Assembly (NCBI RefSeq): GCF_047511655.1
Contig: NC_133400.1
Coordinates: 935,001 to 999,000, forward strand
Direction: 5' to 3'
DNA: 64,000 bases
From: Castor canadensis
Lineage: Eukaryota; Chordata; Mammalia; Rodentia; Castoridae
Shown piece after piece: positions 40,741 through 51,965 of the stretch (positions are counted from its first letter, which is position 1; every line of letters begins with the position of its first letter). The translations under genes and the position numbers were made by a program. The notes under the pieces are model-generated. The model did not search any database. It saw nothing but the letters and a program-made list of their open reading frames with translations, and was not told the origin of the DNA.

Positions 40741-42717
40741 GTCCTGCGGGCCGCACGACCTGGCAGCTCCGGGTCATCAGCCTGTCCTTCTGCCCAGGGA
40801 CATCTCGCCCCTCCTGAAGGACCCCGACTCCTTCCGCGCCTCCATCCGCCTCCTGGCCCGTCACCTGAAGACCACGCACGGCGGCAAGATCGACTACATT
40901 GCAGGCGAGTGGCTGGACGCGGCCCCTTCCTGTTCCCCTGGGTCTCCAGACCCTTGTCCGGCAGCCTCTGACCTCTGACCCCTGCCCTGGTGTCCAGGGC
41001 CAGCCTTTACTTCCTCTGGGGTGGCGGAAGGTTAGGGGGCACCGTGAGGCAGGGTTGTGTGCTGTGGGGTGGGCTTTGGGGTCCGCGCTTGGGGTGGTCG
41101 TGCCGGGGAGCTGTAAGGCCAGACCTGCCTCCCTGTACCGGAAGGCGCACGTGGTAGGCTTGCGAAAGGCGCGGTCCCCGCTGCTAGGCGTGTCCGGGCT
41201 GGCCGGGCCTGGAGGCCTTCCTGCCATGGGCGGCACCCCACCGGATTTTCGGCTCCCCGCCGGCATAGGCGGCACCTCCTGGATCGTGGCTGCCTCGGCG
41301 GCCTGTTGTCTCCCCACAACGTCTGACCTGAATGTCCTGGGGCCTCCTCTCGTTCCCTCTGTACAAACTTGGCTTGAAACACCCTTGGGTGCCCACCAGG
41401 AGAGGCAGCCACAAATCAGAGGGAGGAAGGCCTGAGTAGAGAGCCCCGGGAGAACAGGGTGGGCCTGGCAGACCCTGTCCCAAGGGCTGAGAGTCCACCC
41501 TTCCTGGCTCATGGTCCTGAGGGAGACTCAGCATTCCTTGGAGGTCACAGCGCCCTCTGGTCCCCTCTTCACCTCTTTCCAGAAACCCCGCTGACCACGG
41601 GAATTGGGGTACGCTTGAGTGACCCCATCACAACTCAGTCCACCTCAAGAGATGGCCAGGCTGGCTACTGCCTGTCTTGTGGATGAGGTGCCCTGAGCAG
41701 TGATGAAGGCAGGAGGTGTCCCCAAGGCTGAGGTGGAGTCTTGCAGCACAACGGTAGTCCTGGGGTGGGTATCACTGGCCTTTTAGCTGCAGCCAGCAGG
41801 ACTAGGTGCCCCTTTCATAGTGGTAGCTAGTTGTCCCCTGGCCTGTCCTGATTGTCCCCATGCTGCTGTGCCACCCTACAACCCTCTCACCACCACAGGC
41901 CTAGACTCCAGGGGTTTTCTGTTCGGCCCCTCTCTGGCCCAGGAGCTGGGCGTGGGCTGTGTGCTGATCCGGAAGCGTGGGAAGCTACCGGGCCCCACTG
42001 TGTCTGCCTCCTATGCACTGGAGTACGGGAAGGTAAGCCAGCTGGACGGACGGCCAGCTGAGGGCAGGGCCTGGCCAGTGTCCTTCAGTTCTCCAAGTCC
42101 GGAAGCATGAGCTACACAGGGGCCTGAAGTGAGGCAGCTGTGGTTACAGTAGATGGGGAAGTCAGGTTGAGATGCAGGGCCAGGCTCACAGCCAGGAAAC
42201 ATTGTTGGGGGGTAGGGAGCAGGTGGGCAGGGGAGTGGTCACCCATATAGGCTCCCAGGCTGCAGTGTCCACTTCCTGTGCACAGGCTGAGCTGGAGATC
42301 CAGAAAGATGCCTTAGAGCCTGGGCAGAAGGTGGTGGTTGTAGATGACCTGCTGGCCACTGGTGGTAAGAGCTTCCCCCAGAGCAGACCAAGCGGTCCCA
42401 GAGGGCCAGACCTTGTCCTGGGTGCTTGGTGGGAAGGGGTGCACTTTACAGCTTATTGGTGACAAAGGGAAAGCCTTATTGCTGTCCCCTCTCCTTTTCC
42501 CCACGTCCAGAACACTGGGTCTCTTCAGCTTAGGTTAGAGCTGGGGCCTCACCCCACACCCACTCCATCTGCAGGAACCATGTGTGCAGCCTGTAACCTG
42601 CTGAGCCAGCTGCGGGCCGAGGTGCTGGAGTGTGTGAGTCTGGTGGAACTGACCTCACTGAAGGGCAGGGAGAAGTTGGAGCCAGTGCCCTTCTTTTCTC
42701 TTCTGCAGTATGAGTGA
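40575..42717 (+). CDS. APRT: APRT, adenine phosphoribosyltransferase
   Basis: Five coding exons: 40575-40654, 40798-40904, 41899-42032, 42286-42364 and 42575-42717 (stop TGA). They sum to 543 nt, 180 aa, the usual mammalian length. The enzyme converts adenine plus PRPP to AMP and PPi in the cytosol (purine salvage). Visible: [20 protein letters not shown] start, [34 protein letters not shown] with the conserved Glu, and the PRPP loop [13 protein letters not shown]. It ends FFSLLQYE, as in the human protein. Intron 2 begins with GC (GCAG|GCGAGT), a GC-AG intron; the phase of exon 3 (GC CTA GAC) makes this the only in-frame reading. The start is supported by a good Kozak context (gccATGg). It is convergent with CDT1. 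Confidence 0.99.
40905..40910 (+). promoter_or_regulatory. APRT: GC-type splice donor of APRT intron 2
   Basis: The donor reads GCAG|GCGAGT instead of GT. Outside the +2 C it matches the consensus, as GC donors usually do. GC-AG introns are about one percent of mammalian introns, and I recall this one as known in other mammalian APRT genes. Confidence 0.9.
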
Positions 42718-42973
42718 CTGGGGACTGTTGCCCTTCTCCCACTCAGTATCTCCAGCTGGACCAGACAATGGCTCAGCCCCAGTGCCTTAAGTGACCTCCA
42801 GGGGCCACTAGCCACCCTTCTGACATTGTCTTGTCATTTCTCTGGCTAAGGAGTTCTGACAGTGCCAGTGTCCACCACCAGGGCCCTTCCTGCAGGTTCT
42901 AGAAGTGCCAAAGCCTGGAGCACAGACACCCCCACTGCTTCAGGCCCAGTCACCAGACAGCAATTATGATTTG

Positions 42974-42979
42974 AGTAAA
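42974..42979 (+). terminator. likely APRT poly(A) signal AGTAAA
   Basis: No AATAAA follows the APRT stop. AGTAAA, a weak variant hexamer, lies 257 nt downstream in a T-rich setting and is the best candidate. Confidence 0.55.
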
Positions 42980-43189
42980 GAGCTTTGCCACACACTGTCT
43001 CCTGTCCTGTCATCACTATCTATCTCAGTCCCCTAGGACCCTGCCCAGTATTGCCCATTTGCAAACCCAGGGTTCATTCACATCTTTCCTTTTTGTAACC
43101 TGTGCTGGTCTGAGGCCTTGCTTACCTAGTTCCTACAACAGCAGGGTCAAACATTTAAATGAACTTAATGCTGACCCATAAGGCAAACT

Positions 43190-43195
43190 TTTATT
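43190..43195 (-). terminator. CDT1 poly(A) signal AATAAA
   Basis: Minus-strand AATAAA 563 nt after the CDT1 stop. The APRT and CDT1 3' ends face each other about 200 bp apart. Confidence 0.75.
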
Positions 43196-43757
43196 TGAAT
43201 CTTACGCAACTCAAGCTTTATAAAATGCCAGCATTTTTCCCTCAGGCTTTAGAGTACTTAAAGTGTGAATTTTTAGACCCTCATGATTGTGCTCAAATCT
43301 GGTCATAAGTCCACAGTTGAGTTTCTTTTGCAATAGAGGCTTCTACACACAAAGTGGGGAATGTCGCGCCAGCGTGCAGCAGCTTTGGGTTAGTGTTGAC
43401 TCTGGCTTTCAACAGGACCCCAAGAAGAGCTTGCGGTGGAGGGGCCCCACAAGCCTTGCAGATGAACACCACAGTGTCCTCTGCCATATGAACACAGGTG
43501 CTAGGACTAAGCTGCAGGCATGGGGGAGGGGAGGGGGACATCATTCTGCCAGCCAATGTCCAGTTCCACATGGGCAGCAAAGCCCCAGAGCCCAACGTAA
43601 TCTCAATGCACCCACATGGGCAGAAGGCCCTCTGGTTGCACAGGCTACCACCTGTGCCTGGCCTGGGACCCCAGGAGACCTGGGAGGGAGGCCCACAGCG
43701 CATCCATCATGTTGGTGAAGTGAACATGGGGGACCCCACCACACGGCCGGTGCTGGC

Positions 43758-46700
43758 TTACAGCCCTTCAGCTCTGGCCTGGCGGGCGAGCCGTTCAGTG
43801 ATGACGGCCAGGTCAGCGGCCTTGTCCAGCTTGATGTAGGTGTCAGTGCGGATGTGGTGCAGGCTGAGCCAGTCTGGCAGCAGCTCGGACAGCAGCAGAA
43901 GGTGCCTCTCCATCTCTCCTGCGGAGGGTGGGCAGTGAGCAGAGTCCCACCATATAACGCATCTGGGCCCTCCAGCCTAGCCACCCCACGCTGGGGCCTT
44001 CAGTCCCACCAACAAGCCTTCCCCACACCCATCCTGAACCACGTTTCTAAAAATACGGAATGCCTACTGTGTGCACTGGCTCCAAGCAAAGGCCCAGGCT
44101 TGGGGTCCCTGGGCAGTGCCCCCAGGAAGCAACAGGCCAGAGGCCACCAGCCTATGAAGGCGGGAGGCCATGCAGCTCTGGGACCAGCAGTCCTGTGCGC
44201 TCGAAGCCTGGTAACCAGTCCTTGGAAGGAGTGGCCACTCCCACAGGGCCTTGGGCAGCTGAGAAGTCACACCTCTGACTTCAGGGCAACAGTTTTGAGA
44301 GGGCCAGGCCATAAGGAAGTCACCTGGGAGACTGGGAGTTGGACAAAAGCTGGGGGAGCCAACCATGAGGAATGAACGGTGCCTGACACAGCAGTGCACA
44401 CAGCTGGCACCAATGCACATCTGGGGAATGGAACAACCCACAGCCGACACACCTGGCCAGGAACAGGCGGATGGGCCCAGCTTCTGGTGGACACTGTCAC
44501 ATCCACCCTGCACCCCACCTCAACCTGCACATACCTAGGCTCAGGGTGGCACAGCAGCTGCCCACCATCCTGGAGCAGGCCACCTCCATGGTGAGCGCAG
44601 GCTTGCGCTCAGCCACAAAGACACTGCGCAGCACCCGTGCCAGCTCGGGCAGCCGCTCCAGCCGCTGCAGCCGCAGCTCCTGCTCAGGCCGCCGTGTCAT
44701 CTGTGCCAACTGCTTCTGGGCCTCCTTGGCACGGATCTGCACAGGTGTTGGGGGGCAGCAGGGAGGTCAGCAGCAGCAACAACAGGTCACCACAGCTCCC
44801 ACCCAGCACTGAACTCACCCGCTCCAGCAGCGCCTGGGACACGCCCTTCAGGGCTCGGGGAGAGGCAGCAGGTGGGGTGGCTGGTGGGGTGGCAGGCAAG
44901 GCTGGGCTGGGGGACCTGGGGCTACTGGGCTCAGCTGAGTGCAGAGCCAAGTGATTCAAGGCCTTCTCCATCTGCAGGTGGGCACAGGTCAGAGGGGAGA
45001 AGTCACAAGAGGCAATGTGGCGCAGCCAGGCCAGAGAAGCCCAGCTCTTCCTGGACCCCCACCCAGGGGCCCCCAGCACACTGGGTGGCCTATGGTTCTC
45101 CACTCCTCCCAATAGACATACACAGATGACCTGGGCTGTTCCCCACGAAGGGCAGGTGGCACAGGGCACATCCTATCAGCTCTCTGGGCCCTTGGCAGAG
45201 CCAGATGGTGACAGGAACCCCAGGACAAAGAGCCGAATCAGGGCGCAGCCAGCCTCACCCTGGGTGACATGAGGCTGCGGGCACGGGCCAGCACCTCCTG
45301 GGCAGTGGTGAGTTTCTCTGTGGTGGGTGGCTGGGGAAGCTCGGCTGGTTCAATATCAGGCACTTGGTCCACATTGAAGCGCGGGTGCCAGCGCGTCAGC
45401 TGATCCTCGGGCACTGCCATGGGGGGGTTCAGGGAGGCTAGAAAGGCCTGCAGAGGATGGGATGGGTGTTGGGCTACCCAACTAACTCCAGGTGGACAGC
45501 CATTTAACCCTTCTGTGTCCAGGCACCGGGCCAATAAAAGAAAGCACCCTGCCACGTACACAGGCAGCACTCACTAAATTCCATCAGGTCTGAGGTTACT
45601 CCTGAGAGCCCAACTACAGGGCTCCTAGAAGCCTTTGCCCAGCTCCAGCCCACTGTGCCGCAGGTGCTAGCAGATGTCCAGCCAATCCCTCCCCACCTCC
45701 TGAGACAGCGTGGCAAGGGGCTTGAGAGAAACCTCCCAAACCCTATGCTTGCTGTTGGCGCAGTCCTCTGGGCCTGGTTAAGACAGAGCTGCTGGTGCTG
45801 AACGAGGGGCTTGGCCCTCAGGTGAAGCCGACTTTTCCTATGATAGGGACTGAGCCTGCTCACTGGCTTTGATCAGCTGAGTCTCACCTTGTGGTGCTCC
45901 TTGACACGCTGCACCAGGTTCTGGCTGAAGACCTGCCGCCGCTGCAGGAGGCACGAGGCCGTGAGCTGGGGGACAGCACCACCAGGGTCTGCGGGGAGAG
46001 TCCAAGCTGACCCTCAGGCCTGCCCAGCCCATGACCCAGGTCCAGGTCTGGGGCCAACTCATGCCCACCCTCAAAATGTGTGAGTCTCAGGTGCAGAAAC
46101 CCAAGTCTAAGGTGAGCGAGTGTGGCCGAGGCCAGGCCATGGGGCCGGTGTCCAGCACTCACCCTTGTCCAGCAGTGGCTCGATGGTGAGCTGGTAATCA
46201 GATCTCTTGGTGCCGTCCTTGAAAGTGGGCACATTGCGCTCCTGGCGGAAGCGGTAGGACATGGGATACACAGTTTTGATCTGGCCCACGTTGTGCTCCT
46301 CAAAGCGCCTACATGAGGAGGGGCTGGGTCAGAAGGAAGCAGGCAGGGCCACAGGGGACACTGAGGACAGGCCGAGCGCACCGCAGGCCACTCACTTGCG
46401 CATCATGTCCTGGACACCCTGCTTGACCTTGGCAAAGGTGACAGTCTCGGAGCGGTTGTGGAGCATGCCCACGATGGTGTCCATGCTGCGGAACATCTCA
46501 GCCAGCACCTGGTACTTGTAGGGCAGCACGAGGCCCGGGGGCCCCGGCTGGGCCAGGGCATGGAAACGCTGGTAGGCAGGCACCATCTCGCCACTGTTGG
46601 AAGGCACGGGCCTCATCAGACACGTCAGACCATGCTCCTCCAGCACCCAGCAGCAGGCCGCAGGGCCACGGGACCTCTCAGCCAGGGCTGCAGAACTGCA

Positions 46701-48369
46701 CACACCATTTTCAAGACCCTCCCAATGCCCCCTCCCCACTTGTGAAGCCAGAGTTAGGGAGAAGACAAAAGTCTGGTCCACACGCCAGCTCTGCCTCACC
46801 CACCCAGTGGCCTGGCCCAGCTTCCTCAGTTCTGAGGCCTGGAGAAGACAGGGCAGTGATGCACAGTCAACATTCAACACCCACAAGCTGGCCATGCTGT
46901 TCAGAACCTGCCACGGCAGGACTGACCACCCCCCCTTTCAGATGGTGGCCTGGGTGTGGAGCTGGCAAGCAGCACAAACTGGGGCCTGTCTGGGTGATAT
47001 GGCTTTGCATCCTGCTGGCCACACTAGCTCTCTCCCTGGAAGGAGTAGCCCCCCAGGCCTGCCATCAGCTCATACTCCCCAGGGTACCTGACCACCCACT
47101 TAGGACTCACCATGGCTGCTCTGCAGGTTCCTCAGCCTCCTCCTGGACTCTGGCCCTCAGAGCCTGGACCCGAGCCCCCAGCTCCCGTGCCCGCTGCAGG
47201 CAGGACCGGAACTCAGAGATGGAGTCCTTCGCCAGGACCTGGGGACACAGAGCACTGTCAGGTCAGGCAATCACTCCACAGCACCTCCCATGGCCTGACC
47301 CTGGTCCAGCCTCCTCACCTTGTCCTGCTGGAGTGTGGGGTGGGGCAGAGCACTGGCTGACACAGTGGCTTTCTTGATCCTCTTGCCCAAGGAGGGAAGA
47401 GTGGGGGTGCTGGTGGCAGCTGGGGAGCTGGTGGCTGGGGTGCTGGTGGCGGCTGGGGAGCTGGTGGCATCTGGGGAACTGGTGGCAGCTGGGGTGCTGG
47501 TGGCGGCTGGGGAGCTGGTGGCATCTGGGAAGCTGGCGGCTGGGGAGCTGGTGGCAGGGGTGCTGGTGACAGCTGGGAGACTGGGACAGGAATCCTAGCA
47601 GGAAGGAAACCATGGGTGAGCACATGACAGGACAGGGATAGGGCTGGCTTGCACAATCAGAACTGGACTGTGAACTAACTGGACACCCCAGGATCAGGAG
47701 CCAGAATGTTGGGGTTGTGCCTGCCCATCAAGGTCTTCCCTGAAGCAGCCAAGAGGGGCCGGCCGACCTTGCCTGTTCAGCCGGTTCATTCTTACGGCAA
47801 CCTCCGGGACTGAGCCCTGGCCTAGCTTTGAAGATAGGCCAGGCTTTCCCAGCCACCAGCTCAGTCAGGCCCTAGCTGGGACCCTCCCGCGGCTCCTCCC
47901 CATCTCAGGAGCCACAAGGCTCAACTCCTTGCAGGGCACCGGGCGCCGCAGGTCCCCCGAGACCCGCGTGCGCACCCTGCGTGCTCCAGATGTTGCGGAC
48001 TCGCGGTGGCTCGGATCCCCTCTGCGTCCACCGGCAGGGGTGTCCTCCCCCGGGGGCTGCCCCTCTCTCTCCCTCAACCCGTCTTCCTTCCCTGCCCCCT
48101 AGCCTCAATCTCTCCGGCCTCGGTCCTTCCACCCCGCCCGGTCCCCGCCTCACCGCGTCGTGCAGCCGCAGCCTCCGGCGCGCGGGCGGCGCGGGCTGAT
48201 CGCTCCCGGGTGCGGCGGGCGGCCGGGCGCGCTTGCGGCTGCCGGCCGGGGTGGGGACGGGGTCTGTGAGTCCGGCGGGGCTCGGGGTGCGGCAGACCGT
48301 CTTGGTCCGCGGCACGGCGGGGCCTGGACGACGGCGCGCGAAAAAGTCGGTAACACGGCTCTGAGCCAT
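43758..48369 (-). CDS. CDT1: CDT1, DNA replication licensing factor
   Basis: Ten coding exons on the minus strand: 48154-48369, 47319-47594, 47111-47238, 46396-46593, 46163-46308, 45888-45988, 45259-45447, 44819-44971, 44535-44736 and 43758-43918 (stop TAA). Total 1770 nt, 589 aa, against 546 in human as I recall. CDT1 loads MCM2-7 at origins in G1. Visible: PIP degron [12 protein letters not shown] at residues 3-14 (PCNA/CRL4-Cdt2 destruction), Thr28-Pro (SKP2 phosphodegron site), cyclin motif RRL at 65-67, the geminin-binding winged helix ([13 protein letters not shown] through [11 protein letters not shown]), and the MCM-binding C-terminus ending ARQARAEGL. Exon 2 is enlarged to 92 codons by an 18-bp repeat rich in Ser/Thr-Pro, which accounts for the extra length. 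E2F-like sites lie directly upstream. It is divergent from PIEZO1 and convergent with APRT. Confidence 0.97.
47397..47570 (-). repeat. CDT1: 18-bp coding minisatellite in CDT1 exon 2
   Basis: About ten in-frame units coding T-S-(S/T)-P-(A/D)-A variants, with some units one codon short. Unit length is a multiple of three, so frame is kept. Nine Ser/Thr-Pro dipeptides result. All three minus-strand frames stay open because the repeat lacks stops. Confidence 0.9.
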
Positions 48370-48394
48370 GGCGCGGGAAGGCGCGCTCGCACAG

Positions 48395-48424
48395 TTTTCG
48401 CGCGGTTTTCGCGGGGTTTTCGCG
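48395..48424. promoter_or_regulatory. three tandem E2F-like sites upstream of CDT1
   Basis: TTTTCGCG occurs three times at 48395-48402, 48406-48413 and 48417-48424, spaced 11 bp (one helical turn). The first continues to TTTTCGCGCGG, near the E2F consensus. They lie 26-55 bp upstream of the CDT1 ATG. CDT1 is a known E2F target, so G1/S control is likely. Confidence 0.75.
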
Positions 48425-48493
48425 GCGCCGGCTCCGCCCCGTCCGGGCCGTACCATCGGGCGGAGCGCGGAGAGGGGAAACCGTGGACGCATC

Positions 48494-48505
48494 GGCGCAT
48501 GCGCA
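48494..48505. promoter_or_regulatory. NRF1-like site GGCGCATGCGCA
   Basis: Matches the NRF1 consensus (YGCGCAYGCGCR) in 11 of 12 positions. It is 125 bp upstream of the CDT1 start. Confidence 0.6.
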
Positions 48506-48638
48506 CTAGTGTGCGCCTTGCGCCCAGCCGCTCCAACGCCCGGCACCGCCCCGCTTCGGCTGCACCATCGGGCCGAGTACGCGGGGGGGGGGGGGCCGTA
48601 CAAGACGCACGTGCATTGGCGCGCGGCTGTGAGGCCAC

Positions 48639-48650
48639 TACGCATGCGCC
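48639..48650. promoter_or_regulatory. second NRF1-like site TACGCATGCGCC
   Basis: Shares the CGCATGCGC core followed by an xCTAG context with the first site, within what seems to be a degenerate duplication of the promoter. Confidence 0.5.
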
Positions 48651-49771
48651 CTAGATGTCGTTTCCGCGCATGTCCACGCTGTCACACGTATGCCGCTCAC
48701 TTCCCGCGCGTAATTTGCACTCGGGAGCGCGCCAGAGTCCAGGCGCGTGCGCGGCAGGAGCGTGCCAGGTTGCCCCGGCGCCCACTCGAGCCTCACCGCG
48801 CCGCGTGTCCCGCGCGCCAGGCCGAACCTGGCAGAACCGAGCGGGCCGGCACCGAGCCGGGTATAGCTGTCATCGGGGGAAGGGAGCTGCCTCGGAATAA
48901 CTTGCTGGCTCCCTAACTCTCTGCTTCACATTTGCCAAATGAAGAAACACCTGGTCTCAGACGCAAAGGCAGCTGGACCTAACCACAAGCGAGGGAGGGG
49001 TCAATATCCGTCTCCCGGCGTGATCGTTGTCCCAGTCCCTGTCCCGCAGAGAAAAGCCTAGGATGGGATGGGGCCAGGAGGCCCCTCCAGGCCTGCAAAT
49101 CGCCGAGCAGACACGACCAGCATTTCGTTTCTCCTCTGCCTGCCAACCCACCAGCCTGACCACACAGTGCTGCACTGCTCCTGCATGGGCGTGAGAAATT
49201 TAGGGAGGCCACCCAGGAGGGGGATGCGCTTCCCACCCCCCCCACCTGGCTGCAACAAGCACAGCACTGCCAATCATTGCCCACTCCTTCCTCCCAAAAC
49301 TCCTGAGAATGGCCGTGCTGTATGTACTGTCATTTTGGCAGAAGCAGGGCCTAGGGAGCCCTGAGTAGCTCTGGGAAGAAGCTGCACCAATGACAGATAA
49401 CAGTTCACAGGGGGCTCCTAGAATCCAGAACGTGAATCTAAAATATGCCCGCCCTGTGAGATGAAGGGCCAAGGATTTAGAAGCTTCAGAAGAGGTTTAG
49501 AAGTTTGGAGAATGGGGGTGTGACTGACATTCATTCCTCATGACCAGTAAATAGGATGCCCCATGCACTGGGGGTCTTTATGACCCTGCCTCACACTATA
49601 GCCAATGTCGGTTCTGGTGGCTCAGGGTGCAGCCATGCCAACCATTCTATATTTTTAATGTCACCCCTGGAAAGTAGAACTTTGGGGTGACTTAGCCTTG
49701 TCGCTTCTCAGATACTTGCCTTGCTTTGCTACAGTGATGGGTTTAGGGGCCACATTTATACGGTGGGACTA

Positions 49772-49995
49772 AGATGAGAGCCAGTAGCTCATCCCTGTAA
49801 TCCTAGCTACTTGGGAGGCTAACATTGGGAGGAGCAGGGTTCAAAGTCAGCCCAGGCAAATAGTTTGTGAGACTCCCCAGTCTCCAAAATAACCAGAGCA
49901 AAATGGACTGGAGGCATGGCTCAAGCTGTAGAGTGCCTGTTTGCAAGTGTGAAGCTCTGAGTTTAAAGCCCAGTCCCACCAAAAAAAAAAAACCA
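49772..49995 (+). mobile_element. B1-ID composite SINE
   Basis: 'ccctgtaatcctagctactt', B1 body, ID unit 'ggaggcatggctcaagctgt', then A-rich tail. Confidence 0.85.
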
Positions 49996-50816
49996 AACAA
50001 ACAAACAAAAAAAACTATACTATGGGACCCTGCCTCTGGCCACAGCTGATTGGATGAGTGGTACACAACTGAGCCAATCAGATGCTTTTCTTGGGACCAG
50101 AGACTCCAGAGTTGGAATCACTCATCCAACTCTGAGGTGACAGCCACCTTCCTCCGTGTATCTGGTGTGAAGACCGACAGCAGACCAACTTGTGTGGACC
50201 CAGAGACAGACAGTCAAACACGTATAACTCAAACAATTTTACTCTTCTTTTTTTTTGGTGGGGAGGGGTTGTGTTTTTCAAACAATTTTAAATAGGCTCC
50301 CACTTGGTCTCTTGTGAGGCCCTGGCAGCTCTCCACCATGCCCTAGATTTTAAGGAAGTGGCTAATTTCTCCCCACACATTTTCCTCTTTTTCTTAAAGT
50401 GTCTGTGACTAGGTTTCTCTTCTAACCCAAGGACCCTTGATTAAAGCATAGTCATAAAGGTCGATCCAGATGAGGCTGGATTAATAGAAATACATAGTCT
50501 GGAACAGCAGAGCTGAAAATGCTTTTCTTCCCAGTGCGGTCCAGTTTCCACTTGAATAACCATGTTGGCAGATAGATATGGAATGCTAAGAAGACATGAT
50601 CTGATTAGACTGCCTCCAAGGGAGAGACTAGATAGCAGAAGGGCTAGAATCCTTATCTGTGGATGTTTACCCTGGAGAAACGTGGAGATTGGAGTCTGTG
50701 CCTTATTCAATCAGCCAATATTTACAAATGCCCACTAGGCGTCTGCCTGCTGAGGACCTATTACAGGGTGAGCTGCCAGGGGCCAAGGATGCCACCAGGT
50801 TGAGAACAAGGAAGAC

Positions 50817-51514
50817 ATCACCTCATCACCATCACTACCACCACCACCACCACCGTCATCACTATCACCATCACCACCACCACCGTCATCACTATCAACA
50901 TCACCACCACCACCACCACCATTGTCATCACTATCACCATCACCACCACCACCGTCATCACTATCAACATCACCACCACCACCACCACCACTGTCATCAC
51001 TATCACCATCACCACCACCATTGTCATCACTATCAACATCACCACCACCACCACCACCATCGTCATCACCATCACCACCACCACCACCACCACCACCGTC
51101 ATCACTATCACCATCACCACCACCACCGTCATCACTATCAACATCACCACCACCACCACCACCATTGTCATCACTATCAACATCACCACCACCATTGTCA
51201 TCACTATCAACATCACCACCACCACCATCACCATTGTCATCACTATCACCACCACCACCATTGTCATCACTATCACCATCACCACCACCATTGTCATCAC
51301 TATCAACATCACCACCACCACCACCACCACTGTCATCACTATCACCATCACCACCACCATTGTCATCACTATCAACATCACCACCACCACCACCACCACT
51401 GTCATCACTATCACCATCACCACCACCATTGTCATCACTATCAACATCACCACCACCACCACCACCACTGTCATCACTATCACCAACACCAACACCATCC
51501 CCACCATCACTATG
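50817..51514 (+). repeat. CAC/ATC satellite-like block with 69-bp higher-order unit
   Basis: About 700 bp made almost only of CAC, ATC and ATT triplets in variant blocks ('gtcatcactatcaccatcac', 'catcaccaccaccacc'). From 51301 a 69-bp unit repeats with starts at 51301, 51370 and 51439. Several frames stay open, giving His-rich or Val/Met-rich translations with no coding support. Confidence 0.95.
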
Positions 51515-51754
51515 ATAACCATACTCAGATGATTAGAATCGCCATAGGTCCTGAGTTTGGCCCACAACCGTGCTCTGACCATGCCTACTTCCCTAGGACC
51601 CATCCCAGATCCCTGCGAACTGCTCCTTGCCAATCTACTCAGTCCATACTGTGTTATGAACAGCTTCCCCTAGCTGCTGTCCACTGCATCCTGGTGCCAT
51701 TCATATGTAACAACACCAACAGCCCAGGGCTGGACAGTGCTTCACAGGTTTCAA

Positions 51755-51965
51755 AGCCATTTCGTGAAACAGTAATAGCCAGCCTCTGCTGAGGGTTGCT
51801 TTGAGCACAGCCTTGCCCCCCATGACTGGAATGCCTTGCCAGTCTCACCCTCAAAGTAAGCCTGTAAGTAGTGCCCATGTGCGGATGAAGAAGCCTAGAT
51901 TTGAGGGGTGCAAAACTGGCAATCTAGGGGTCTGGCCTGCACCCCACTTCCACCTCTCAATTGGC
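51755..51965 (+). mobile_element. MIR-family SINE relic
   Basis: Order of 'cagccttgccc', 'gatgaagaagcctagatttg' and a following 'ggtctggcctgcaccccact' fits the MIR 3' half. Old and diverged. Confidence 0.4.

Larger units (their letters stand above)
47900..48870. promoter_or_regulatory. CDT1 CpG-island promoter
   Basis: Dense CpGs over exon 1 and about 500 bp upstream, with GC boxes and no TATA. Holds E2F-like and NRF1-like sites listed separately. Confidence 0.85.

Noticed and set aside
40565-41512. 315-codon minus-strand frame opposite APRT
   Set aside because: It is open because of high GC content; it overlaps the APRT exons and promoter antisense and resembles no known family.
47263-47656. 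Two other open frames across CDT1 exon 2 (Pro/Gln-rich and His/Cys-rich)
   Set aside because: They are shadows of the 18-bp repeat. Only the Ala/Thr/Ser/Pro frame joins exons 1 and 3 in phase and leads into GKRIKK.
50247-50275. T-run plus ggtggggagggg as a possible SINE head
   Set aside because: No ID or B1 body follows, so it cannot be assigned to a family.
50817-51514. CRISPR-like look of regular repeats
   Set aside because: There are no unique spacers, and the host is a mammal. It is a tandem triplet/minisatellite block.
50659-51792. 377-codon His-rich open frame, with a long Val/Met-rich frame opposite
   Set aside because: Both come from the CAC/ATC repeat, which lacks stops in several frames. 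No splice, promoter or conserved domain supports a protein.
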